DNA of 64,000 nt from Hanleya hanleyi (Eukaryota; Mollusca; Polyplacophora; Lepidopleurida; Hanleyidae), in the NCBI GenBank assembly GCA_036873755.1, contig JAVTVY010019616.1, positions 1-64,000 on the forward strand, given 5' to 3'. Position numbers and translations under genes: made by a program. The notes under the pieces were generated by a model. That model was not told where the DNA came from. It made no database searches and saw only the letters and a list, made by a program, of their open reading frames with translations. Shown piece after piece: positions 31,268 to 40,000 of this stretch. Each line of letters starts with the position of its first letter. Within the stretch, counting starts at the first letter, position 1.

Positions 31268-31283
31268 GGTCCTCATAAGGACC
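31268..31283 (-). terminator. histone-type 3' stem-loop, variant
   Basis: On the minus strand, GGTCCTTATGAGGACC has a perfect six-base stem, with AAC before and CCCAA after. CGAAAGAGC (31243-31251) follows about 16 bases later, like a U7-binding element. The loop (TATG) departs from the usual TTTC. It lies about 200 bp downstream of the minus-strand gene at 31485-32089. Confidence 0.5.
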
Positions 31284-31484
31284 GTTAGGAAGGTGTAAGG
31301 GAATTACACCGATCGGAACAGGTGTTCTCGCCTCTGGGTACACACGGGACATTTCAGCGCGACGAGTGTACACGCTATGGGCTTGTAAGTGGGCGTAGGC
31401 ACTGGTCTTCCTGCATGTCTGTGAATACAGCGAATACATAACGCTTGGTGTCCACATGGAAATATAGCGTATTTGGCGTAGAGA

Positions 31485-32089
31485 CTACTGCATTGGTAAA
31501 TACTGTGCCGCTCCCCATGTTGTGTCTCGCTCCAGTCTTCTTATTTCGGTACAGTAGTACTCAAGATATCGCTGCTGTAAAAGACCCATCTGTTCTTTTT
31601 CTTGTTCTTTTTTTTCTCTTTCAAGTTCTTGGTCTTCTTCGAACTCATCTTGTAGGAGTTGAGCAATCTGTTCGTCGTCGGTAGGATAGACGTAGGGACT
31701 CACGTAGGGACTATTGTCCACACTCCATCGATGAATTCCCCGGTTGCTTCTTGGTCTTGGTCTTGGTCTTGATGTAGTTTGAACACATCTTGTAGGACTC
31801 GTTCAAACCGTTCGAGTTGGAGGGTACTATCAGGCCGTACGTCATTGGCGGTGACATCTCCATCCGCTGCCTCTTCTTCTCCTTCTTCATCGTCTTCAAT
31901 ATCGATGAATTGACCCGTGGCATGGTGAAGATACTGCCGCTTTTGTTGTGAAACTGGGGTGAAAGTCTCGCTGCCCTCTACCGGCTGGTCTTCTTGTTCA
32001 TCATCTTTCCATAGCTCTTCCAATATGTTGTCAAGCCACGCCTCGTTAATAATATTGTGCACTCCATCAATATCCATGTGTTGAGCCAT
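31485..32089 (-). CDS. acidic coiled-coil accessory protein, frame change or intron inside
   Basis: From the ATG at 32089 one frame runs to 31700. It encodes a short helical start (MDIDGVHNIINEAWLDNILE), acidic stretches (DIEDDEEGEEEAADGD) and a DQDQDQ run. The second frame (31721-31485) continues with an acidic coiled-coil (LLQDEFEEDQELEREKKEQE). The junction carries GTGAGT near 31701, which could be a splice donor; a one-base frame change is equally possible. The ATG and everything upstream lie in the large palindrome shared with the divergent RING gene. The product is not recognised. Confidence 0.5.
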
Positions 32090-33100
32090 GATGTAGTTCA
32101 AAATGAATGGATAGCAGACGACACTGCGCGCTTCTTATAGTATAACCGTAGAGCGCCCGTATGAGGGCGCGGACGTCATCGAAATCTTCACAGTGAAACC
32201 ATGGTGCCTGCTCAGGCCCGCTGAAATTTTGTGTTTCTTTTCCATCTTCAAACCGGTCTCATTTTGCAATAAATGCGAGTTGACGTGTAAAACTTATTTA
32301 AACTTGAACTTTGGGAACTTATAGTGTATCGCTGAAAAATTCAGAAGGCTGGCGGCAGGCTAAAACTATATTTTTAATCATTTTGTCGATTTTAGACCCG
32401 TATGGTTATGGGTGTGGTTGTGTGGAAAACCCGGTAAATTTGAAATAAATCGGCTTACCTCCGTAAAAACACTTTAGGTGTGTTCCTGACATCCTTATAA
32501 TGTCACCCTGAAAATTTGAGCAGGTTTAACGATGAAAAAGTATGAATTTTTGTCCTATCACTCTTGCTACGGTAACACAGCACTATACAATATGGAGCCG
32601 AATGTGTGTACAGCTATGCGTGTCAATGGCTGTGTTACCGTAGCAAGAGTATTATGACAAAAATTCCTACTTTTCCTTCGTTAAACTCGCTCAAATTTTC
32701 AGGGTGACATTATACGGAGTTTTTACGGAGGTAAGCCGATTTATTTCAAATTTACCGGGTTTTCCACACAACCACACCCATAACCATACGGGTCTAAAAT
32801 CGACAAAATGATTAAAAATATAGTTTTAGCCTGCCGCCAGCCTTCTGATTTTTTCAGCGATACACTATAAGTTCCCAAAGTTCAAGTTTAAATAAGTTTT
32901 ACACGAAGCATTTATTGCAAAATGAGACCGGTTTGAAGATGGAAAAGAAACACAAAATTTCAGCGGGCCTGAGCAGGTACAATGGTTTCACTGTGAAGAT
33001 TTCGATGACGTCCGCGCCCTCATACGGGCGCTCTACGGTTATACTATAAAAAGCGCGCAGTGTCTCGTCAGCTATCCATTCATTCAACTGCATCATGGCT
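32084..33100. repeat. 1-kb palindrome (divergent promoter region)
   Basis: Left arm 32084-32581 and right arm 32629-33100 are inverted copies separated by 47 bp. They match closely throughout: ATAACCGTAGAGCGCCCGTA, TTCACAGTGAAACCAT, TTGGGAACTTATAGTGTATC and GCTACGGTAACACAGC all have inverted partners. The left arm has one extra segment of about 25 bp near 32470-32500. Each arm ends exactly at a gene start (CATCATGGCT). Each has a TATA box: CTATAAGAAG on minus at 32131-32140 and TATAAAAA on plus at 33045-33052. Confidence 0.92.
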
Positions 33101-33770
33101 AATCCTAGTAGACGGGCACTATTCAACGCAATGAACACGGGACCACAAGATCCTAGAGAACATAGAGAACGGATTCGCTCGAACGGAGAAGACAACGAAC
33201 ATGTTACAATCATTACGAGCTTGCAGCGTGTTCATGAAGCTCATATTGCTGAAGCTTTGAGGATGAGCGGTGCACAACAAGATAGAGAAATAAGGGACGC
33301 TGTGCAGGGAGAAGATGATGATGATGATGAAGCAACAGACGATGAAGATGTACCAGCGGTGGAGTGGATAAACAGTAGTAGACCCCCAGCAACTACAGCG
33401 GCGACTCAGGCGGCTACCACAACGACGGCTACCACAACGACCGCTACCGCAACAGGAATGACAACACCCTTACAAGAGATCAGCCACCTGAACCAAACAG
33501 CTTGACGAATTAGAAGATGAAAAGTCTAAATTACGCCTACAACTGGCTAGGGAACAGAAGAGATCCACCTGCACCGTGTGTCAAGACGATGAAACGACGT
33601 ACGCCTTTTTCCCTTGTGGTCACCTGTGCCTATGTGGTGTATGCTTGCTAAGCTTAACATGCATAGCGGGTTCGTGCCAGTGCGCAGAGACAGAGGAGCT
33701 TCATTTGAAGATGCGATGCCCTGTGTGTCGGGGATGTGTATCAGGCGTGAAAAAAATATTCCGCCCGTAA
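33095..33770 (+). pseudogene. RING-finger accessory protein, frame-broken
   Basis: The first segment (33095-33505) starts with an ATG 43 bp after TATAAAAA. It encodes a charged N-terminal region, an acidic DDDDDEATDDED run and a Thr/Ala-rich linker. The frame changes near 33495-33505. The second segment to 33770 encodes a short coiled coil (ELEDEKSKLRLQLAREQ) and a RING finger: CTVC, FFPCGHLCLCGVC and CPVCR, as in IAP-type C3HC4 RINGs but with about 25 extra residues before CPVC. RINGs of this kind are ubiquitin ligases, often in cell-death control. One base-level break separates the halves, so this is a damaged gene, a sequencing error or a recoded one. Confidence 0.68.
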
Positions 33771-33797
33771 CAGTGTGATACCGCTGTTCTTTTCAAA

Positions 33798-33813
33798 GGT
33801 CCTTTTTAGGGCC
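33798..33813 (+). terminator. histone-type 3' stem-loop after the RING gene
   Basis: GGTCCTTTTTAGGGCC has a six-base stem with one G-T pair and a TTTT loop, with CAAA before and ACCTA after. CCCGAAAGGGGGG (33825-33837) follows about 12 bases later like a U7-binding element. It begins 28 bases past the stop codon. Confidence 0.72.
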
Positions 33814-33934
33814 ACCTAATTACACCCGAAAGGGGGGAAATTTTCTAACTAAAAGCACAAAAACACCAGCTCCCACACCAATATCCCCTTTACATAGAGT
33901 GAACACTAACACACATTTGAATTTCTAATATTTT

Positions 33935-33940
33935 TATTAA
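33935..33940 (-). terminator. polyadenylation signal for the right-end minus-strand genes
   Basis: AATAAA on the minus strand, downstream of the PC4-like frame ending at 34104. Confidence 0.45.
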
Positions 33941-34103
33941 CACAGTAGAATGAACATAAGGTCTTCACCACAGTAGACTCTTGGTGTTGAATTTTTAATA
34001 CAATTATACGCTATCAAGGCGCTTAAATGAACATAGAATGAACATAGAATGTAGGAATACGGTGATGTCTGAATGTTTATGCAACAAGACTTGTGTGAAA
34101 TGT

Positions 34104-34775
34104 TCAATATTTATGCAACAAGACTTGTTTGAACTCGTCATTGTCTTTCTGCCCCTGGTGCACGTATATGAAGGTGGCAATCTGTTCACGTGGAATTCTG
34201 GGTGGACAGGCAGCTTGCAATGCCTCGGCAATTTGCACCTCGTTAACGGCCTGTAGTCCCTCAGTCATCAGCGCGTCTGATGGTATACTATTGTCCATAC
34301 ACGTATGCGTGTTGAAGAGACCGTTCTTGTTCCCACAGCCTGCACATTGCTGGATACGCAAGTGTCGAATGCGGGGTCTGAGATGATCCAGGAATGTGTC
34401 GATGTACTTCTTATAAATATACTGAGTCACCTGGTCAGACAGGACTTCATGAATTTCACCTGTGAGACTCTCCAGCTTCCGCCACGCAGGTATTTGCAGG
34501 GTGACGCCCTGAGGTAAAGGAATACGCTTTTCTTCCCTCAACTTCCATTTACGAATATGCACGAGCAGCATGTTGTTGAACATAGAACAGGTGAGAAAGA
34601 TGTCGTCACCCACATAAAATTTCGCTTCGTCGCTCCCCTGGTGATCAATGACCGCATCGACGGCGTAATAAATGGCCTGTACTCTTATCCAGGTGTCCAA
34701 CGTCAAGGCGATATGCTTAGGTGGTTTGTCGTCCCAGGCCGGTGCGTTAAAATGCACCTTCCTCTTCTTTGACAC
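34104..34775 (-). CDS. PC4-like protein, frame without its own ATG
   Basis: 223 codons. Residues about 53-104 fit the PC4 (Sub1) single-stranded-DNA-binding coactivator pattern: FYVGDDIFLTCSMFNNML, then VHIRKW and PQGVTLQIPAWRKL. A later C144-x2-C147...H157-x-C159 cluster could bind zinc. The frame begins right after a TGA with a GTG codon (34775); the first internal ATG, at residue 65, would cut the PC4 core. The frame overlaps the CARD gene's end by 29 bp in the +1 phase. It is probably expressed as the back half of a CARD fusion by splicing or frameshift, or it has lost its start. Confidence 0.55.
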   Translation of the reverse strand: MSKKRKVHFNAPAWDDKPPKHIALTLDTWIRVQAIYYAVDAVIDHQGSDEAKFYVGDDIFLTCSMFNNMLLVHIRKWKLREEKRIPLPQGVTLQIPAWRKLESLTGEIHEVLSDQVTQYIYKKYIDTFLDHLRPRIRHLRIQQCAGCGNKNGLFNTHTCMDNSIPSDALMTEGLQAVNEVQIAEALQAACPPRIPREQIATFIYVHQGQKDNDEFKQVLLHKY

Positions 34776-35349
34776 TCACAGTTAAATAGGGAGAGAGCTC
34801 CCAAGTGTTCGTCTGGGCCGCCTGGTAGGTCTGCTGGATAATGTCATTGATCTCCTGCACAGACATAGGAAGTAGCACCTCTTCCTTCGCTTGCTCAGGC
34901 ACTTGCTGGGGCACTGGCTGAAGCACTTGCTGAGGTATTTCTAAAGGTGTTAGTCGGGGTCGTTTGGTAGGTGGACCGGGTTTGGCAGGTAGACCGGACT
35001 CTTGGTGCGTACGTTTGGTAGCTGTACGCCCTTCGGCGATGTCCATGTCCATGACTAAGATATTATCTTCTGAATCCTGGGCTTGAAGTAGATCAGCTAT
35101 TCCTTCATTTCCCGTCTTCTTCAGCACCTCCACGAAGGCTTGAAATGCTATGGGGCCACGGCGCAGTAGATCGTCGATGAGGGCTCTGTTTTGTCGCGAG
35201 GTGGTCTTCTCCGCCATGATATCTTCGACACCGTGTTTAAGGATTATGTTTTCCACCATAAGCAGATCACATATGTCAGCCACATGCTGCATCTCATCAA
35301 CGAGGCGAATACGGTGCCGTAGAAGCTTAGCTCGGTGGCATGAGTCCAT
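34747..35349 (-). CDS. CARD-domain protein
   Basis: A 200-residue frame from an ATG. Residues 5-89 form a full-length death-fold CARD: HRAKLLRHRIRLVDEM, then ADICDLLMVENIIL, VEDIMAEKTTSRQN, LLRRGPIAFQAFVEVLKK, ending IADLL. The (R)RGP-x-AFQAF signature is that of caspase-2/9, CED-3 and adaptor CARDs. The C-terminal half holds a basic PPTKRPRL (possible nuclear signal), a Pro/Gln-rich stretch and a VKEEE end. No caspase domain follows. CARDs bind other CARDs in apoptosome or inflammasome-like signalling. The gene lies next to the right TIR and inside the element. Role as decoy, adaptor or death inhibitor is inferred. Confidence 0.82.
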   Translation of the reverse strand: MDSCHRAKLLRHRIRLVDEMQHVADICDLLMVENIILKHGVEDIMAEKTTSRQNRALIDDLLRRGPIAFQAFVEVLKKTGNEGIADLLQAQDSEDNILVMDMDIAEGRTATKRTHQESGLPAKPGPPTKRPRLTPLEIPQQVLQPVPQQVPEQAKEEVLLPMSVQEINDIIQQTYQAAQTNTWELSPYLTVSVKEEEGAF

Positions 35350-35439
35350 GACTGTTGGCTCAGGCTGGTCAGGTCAGTAGCTGCTATGGTGAGATAGACT
35401 GGTGAGGCAGGCTCAGGCTGGTGAGGCTCAGGCAAGTAG

Positions 35440-35531
35440 CTCCTATCGTCAGAGTGGTTCAGGCTGGTCAGGAAGGCTGGTCAGGTAGGCTGGTGAGATA
35501 GCTCCGTTCGGCAGGTCAATGAATGCAGCAA
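35440..35531. repeat. right terminal inverted repeat
   Basis: Inverted match to 17890-17981, ending AATGAATGCAGCAA. The sequence inside it (35355-35440) continues the same CAGGCTGGTGAGG-type short repeats toward the CARD gene. Confidence 0.88.
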
Positions 35532-35559
35532 TACCCCTAAAAATTTCCACTTTTATACG

Positions 35560-36225
35560 TTTTTTCGTGACATTCGGGTCTTTTCGGTAACCTCCGTGTG
35601 TCTTCGGTCACCTCCGTGTCTTTTCGGTCACCTCCGTGACTCTTCGGTGATGACATTCGGGTGTTTTCGGTAACCTCCGTGTCTCTTCGGTCACCTCCGT
35701 GTCTTTTCGCTCACGTCCGTGACTCTTCGGTGATGACATTCGGGTCTTTTCGGTGACCGCCGTGCCTCTTCGGTCACCTCCGTGTCTTTTCGGTCACCTC
35801 CGTAACATCTTCACGGACCTCACGGAACTCCCCGTGACTCTTCGGTGATCTCCGTGTCTCTTCGCACACCTCCGTCACATCTTCACGGACCTCACCGAAA
35901 AGACACGGAGGTGACCGAAGACACACGGAGATGAACGACAATTGTGGGAAAAACCCACAGACAAGTCAGTACATCTCCTATCATGTTCCCACGGACCTCA
36001 CCGAAGAAACACGGAGGTGAACGACATCGTGGGAAAAACCCCAGTACATGCTCCTCTCACCGAAAAGACACTGAGATGAACGACATTGAGTCCCCACAGA
36101 CAGGTCTGTACACATCCTATCATGTTCACAGGTCACGCCCCATTCACCCAGACCGGAAGTGACGTCATACGGCAAGGTCACGCTCCATTCACCCAGACCG
36201 GAAGTGATGTCATACGGGACTGGTG
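35560..36225. repeat. tandem and inverted short repeats right of the element
   Basis: Positions 35575-35880 hold many copies of a 20-bp unit, TCGGTCACCTCCGTGTCTTT. Inverted copies follow at 35890-36090 (AAGACACGGAGGTGACCGAA). Positions 36128-36217 hold a 44-bp unit twice (CCATTCACCCAGACCGGAAG, TGACGTCATACGG). Confidence 0.9.
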
Positions 36226-36229
36226 GCGC

Positions 36230-37080
36230 CCCCTGGCAGAAAAAGGGGAACCAAGAGTTACCTCCCTGGAAAATAAGCGCTCTCCCGTCCTTTCCCTACT
36301 ACTGATCTCTTTGTCCATTGTTACTAAGAACAAAAGATGGATTTGTAATTTTGTTTACAGAATTTCGAATCTGAGCGAAAAATATATAATCTAAGTTTCA
36401 GGAGTTTCAAGATTTCTAGAAACTGTACTTATGTCGGTTGTTATAATACAAGAGAAATGAGCAAAGTTAATCTGAAAGTGAATGTACATGTACGGAGGAT
36501 CCTTCGTCTTTGTTTTGTAGTATTTTTTTTATTTATCTTTTTGCACGTGTCATCATTGGGTACTGGAAGCGAAGACAAATCTCTTTGAAACATTGGCATG
36601 AGCTATGAAACATACTTAAGATTTTATAATTAGGAACGAATGCTAATTCTGTTCCGTTTACTGGGTTAGTTTGATATATCTCTTTTAAGATACCATGCTC
36701 GAAAATAGTAGGATGGTACAATACTTAATACTGAAGGGATCCGGTCCGCGCAGTAATGTTGAAACTTCGAAAGTGCCTGAATCCTGATTATCTCCCTTGG
36801 ATAGAAACATGCAGTAGTCTACAGTTGTCGAGTTGCGACGTTGAGTCACAAGAGTGACGTCCCTTCATGTAGCCGACCCGGCGGCAGACGAAAGGGTGGG
36901 GCAGTTCACTTGCAACTGCATGGACTAAAGAAAACTGATTTAAAATTTGAAGAAATACATTTTAATTCCGAATTATTTGAACTCCTTGATATGGAAGGAA
37001 GTCAATATATAGAATATGCCCCACCATTTGATCCGCCGACTCTTGTGATGCAACGTCACAAATCGGGTATACCGTATTAA
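36230..37080. other. intergenic DNA, no gene supported
   Basis: A 79-codon frame at 36841-37080 runs into the satellite; I do not recognise its product. Confidence 0.4.
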
Positions 37081-37081
37081 T

Positions 37082-40000
37082 TTGAAGCGTAACTTGGATT
37101 TTCGAATCGGACTAAAAAAGGCATCCTGCACAACTAGGCCCCATGTGGGACCTGTGTACCAAATTTCAGAAAGATCCGTAAAATATTTCCTGAGAATTCA
37201 CGATAACAATGTTACAAGGGGAAATTCAAGATGGCCACCTGGCGGCCATATTGGATTTTCGAATCGGGCCAAAAAAAGGTATTTGCACAACTAGACCCCA
37301 AGAGGAACCTATGTACCAAATTTGCGAAAGATCCCTGCAGTACTTCCTGAGAAATCACGATAACAAAGTTGCATGGGAAAATCCAAGATGGCCGCCTGGT
37401 GGCCATATTGGATTTTCGAATCGGACCAGAAAAGGTATCTTGCACAACTAGACGAAAAGGGGAACCTGTGTACCAAATTTGACAAAGATCCATGCAGTAC
37501 TTCCTGAGAAATGATGATAAAGTTTCATGGGGAAATCCAAGATAGCTGCCTGGTGGCCATATTGGATTTTCGTATCGGACCAGAAAAGGTATCTTGCACA
37601 ACTAGATCCCAAGGGGAACCTGTGTACCAAATTTGACAAAGATCCATGCAGTACTTCCTGAGAAATGACGATAAAGTTTCATGGGGAAATCCAAGATGGC
37701 TGCCTGGTGGCTATATTAGATTTTCGAATCGGACGAGAAAAGGTATCTTGCACAGCTAGACCCCAAGGGGAACCTGTGTACCAAATTTGAGAAAGATCCA
37801 TACAGTAGTTCCTGAGAAATCGCGATAACAAGGTTTCATGGGGAAATCCAGGATGGCTTCCTGGTGGCCATATTGGATTTTCGAATCGGACCAGAAAAGG
37901 TATCTTGCACAACTAGGCCCCAAGGATAACCTGTGTACCAAATTTGAGAAAGATCCATGCAGTAGTTCCTGAGAAATCGCGATAACAAGGTTTCATGGGG
38001 AAATCCAAGATGGCTGCCTGGTGGCCATATTGGATTTCCGAATCAGACCAGAAAAGGAGTCTTGCACAACTAGACGAAAAGGGGAACCTGTGTACCAAAT
38101 TTGAGAAAGATCCATGTAGTAGTTCCTGAGAAATCGCGAAAACAAAGTTTGGGGAAATCCAAGATGGCTGCATTGTGGCCATATTGGATTTTCAAATCAG
38201 ACCAGAAAAGGTATCTTGCACAACTAGACCCCAAGGGGAACCTGTGTACCAAATTTGAGAAAGATCCATGCAGTAGTTCCTGAGAAATCGCGACAACAAG
38301 GTTTCATGGGGAAATCCAGGATGGCTTCCTGGTGGCTATATTGGATTTTCGAATCGGACCAGAAAAGGTATTCTGCAAAACCAGGCCCGAAGGGGAACCT
38401 GTGTACCAAATTTGAGAAAGATCCATGTAGTAGTTCTTGAGAAATCGCGATAACAAGGTTTCATGGGGAAATCCAAGATGGCTGCCTGGTGGCCATATTG
38501 GATTTTTGAATCGGACCAGAAAAGGTATCTTGCACAACTAGGCCCCAAGGATAACCTGTGTACCAAATTTGAGAAAGATCCATGCAGTAGTTCCTGAGAA
38601 ATCGCGATAACAAGGTTTCATGGGGAAATCCAAGATGGCTGCCTGGTGGCCATATTGGATTTCCGAATCAGACCAGAAAAGGGATCTTGCACAACTAGAC
38701 CCCAAGGGGAACCTGTGTACCAAATTTGAGGAGAAGATCCATGCAGTACTTCCTGAGAAATGATGATAAAGTTTCATGGGGAAATCCAAGATGGCTGCCT
38801 GGTGGCCATATTGGATTTTCGAATCGGACCAGAAAAGACATCTTGCACAACCAGACCCCAAGGGGAACCTGTGTACCAAATTGGAGAAAGATCCACGCAG
38901 TACTTCCTGAGAAATGATAACAATGTTTCATGGGGAAATCCAAGATGGCTGCCTGGTGGCCATATGGGATTTTCGAATCGGACCAGAAAATGTATCTTGC
39001 AAAACTAGACCCCAAGGGGAACCATTGTACCATATTTGAGAAAGATCCATGCAGTACTTCCTGAGAAATGATGATAACAATGTTTCATGGGGAAATCCAA
39101 GATGGCTGCCTGGTGGCCATATTGGATTTTCGAATCAGACCAGAAAAGGTATCTTGCACAACTAGACCCCAAGGGGAACCTGTGTACCAAATTTGAGAAA
39201 GATCCATGCAGTAGTTCCTGAGAAATCGCGATAACAAGGTTTCATGGGGAAATGCAGGATGGCTTCCTGGTGGCCACATTGGATTTTCGAATCGGACCAG
39301 AAAAGGTATCTTGCACAACTAGGCCCCAAGGATAACCTGTGTACCAAATTTGAGAAAGATCCATGCAGTAGTTCCTGAGAAATCGCGATAACAAGGTTTC
39401 ATGGGGAAATCCAAGATGGCTGCCTGGTGGCCATATTGGATTTCCGAATCAGACCAGAAAAGGTATCTTGCACAACTAGACGAAAAGGGGAACCTGTGTA
39501 CCAAATTTGAGAAAGATCCATGTAGTAGTTCCTGAGAAATCGCGATAACAAAGTTTGGGGAAATCCAAGATGGCTGCATTGTGGCCATATTGGATTTTCA
39601 AATCAGACCAGAAAAGGTATCTTGCACAACTAGACCCCAAGGGGAACCTGTGTACCAAATTTGAGAAAGATCCATGCAGTAGTTCCTGAGAAATCGCGAT
39701 AACAAGGTTTCATGGGGAAATCCAGGATGGCTTCCTGGTGGCCATATTGGATTTTCGAATCGAACCAGAAAAGGTATCCTGCAAAACCAGGCCCGAAGGG
39801 GAACCTGTGTACCAAATTTGAGAAAGATCCATGTAGTAGTTCTTGAGAAATCGCGATAACAAGGTTTCATGGGGAAATCCAAGATGGCTGCCTGGTGGCC
39901 ATATTGGATTTTTGAATCGGACCAGAAAAGGTATCTTGCACAACTAGGCCCCAAGGATAACCTGTGTACCAAATTTGAGAAAGATCCATGCAGTAGTTCC

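Larger units (their letters stand above)
17890..35531. mobile_element. Polinton/Maverick (adintovirus-like) element, 17.6 kb
   Basis: Terminal inverted repeats of 92 bp bound a gene set found only in Polintons and their virus relatives: protein-primed PolB, retrovirus-like integrase with chromodomain, FtsK/A32-type ATPase, adenain-like protease, double jelly-roll major capsid protein and single jelly-roll minor capsid protein. Size and gene content are typical. The capsid genes justify regarding it as an integrated virus genome. I could not find a matching 6-bp target-site duplication at the inferred ends, so the true termini may be slightly different or rearranged. PolB and several accessory genes are frame-broken, so this copy is probably not autonomous. 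Confidence 0.93.

Noticed and set aside
30683..31288. 201-residue plus-strand frame
   Set aside because: It runs through the 90-95-bp tandem repeat; the composition follows the repeat and there is no promoter of its own.
34747..34775. Canonical -1 slippery site at the CARD/PC4 overlap
   Set aside because: The overlap needs a +1 shift, and TTTTAAC does not fit the X-XXY-YYZ pattern in the right phase.
36841..37080. 79-residue plus-strand frame as a host exon
   Set aside because: It has no recognisable domain and no clear splice site, and it ends at the satellite border.
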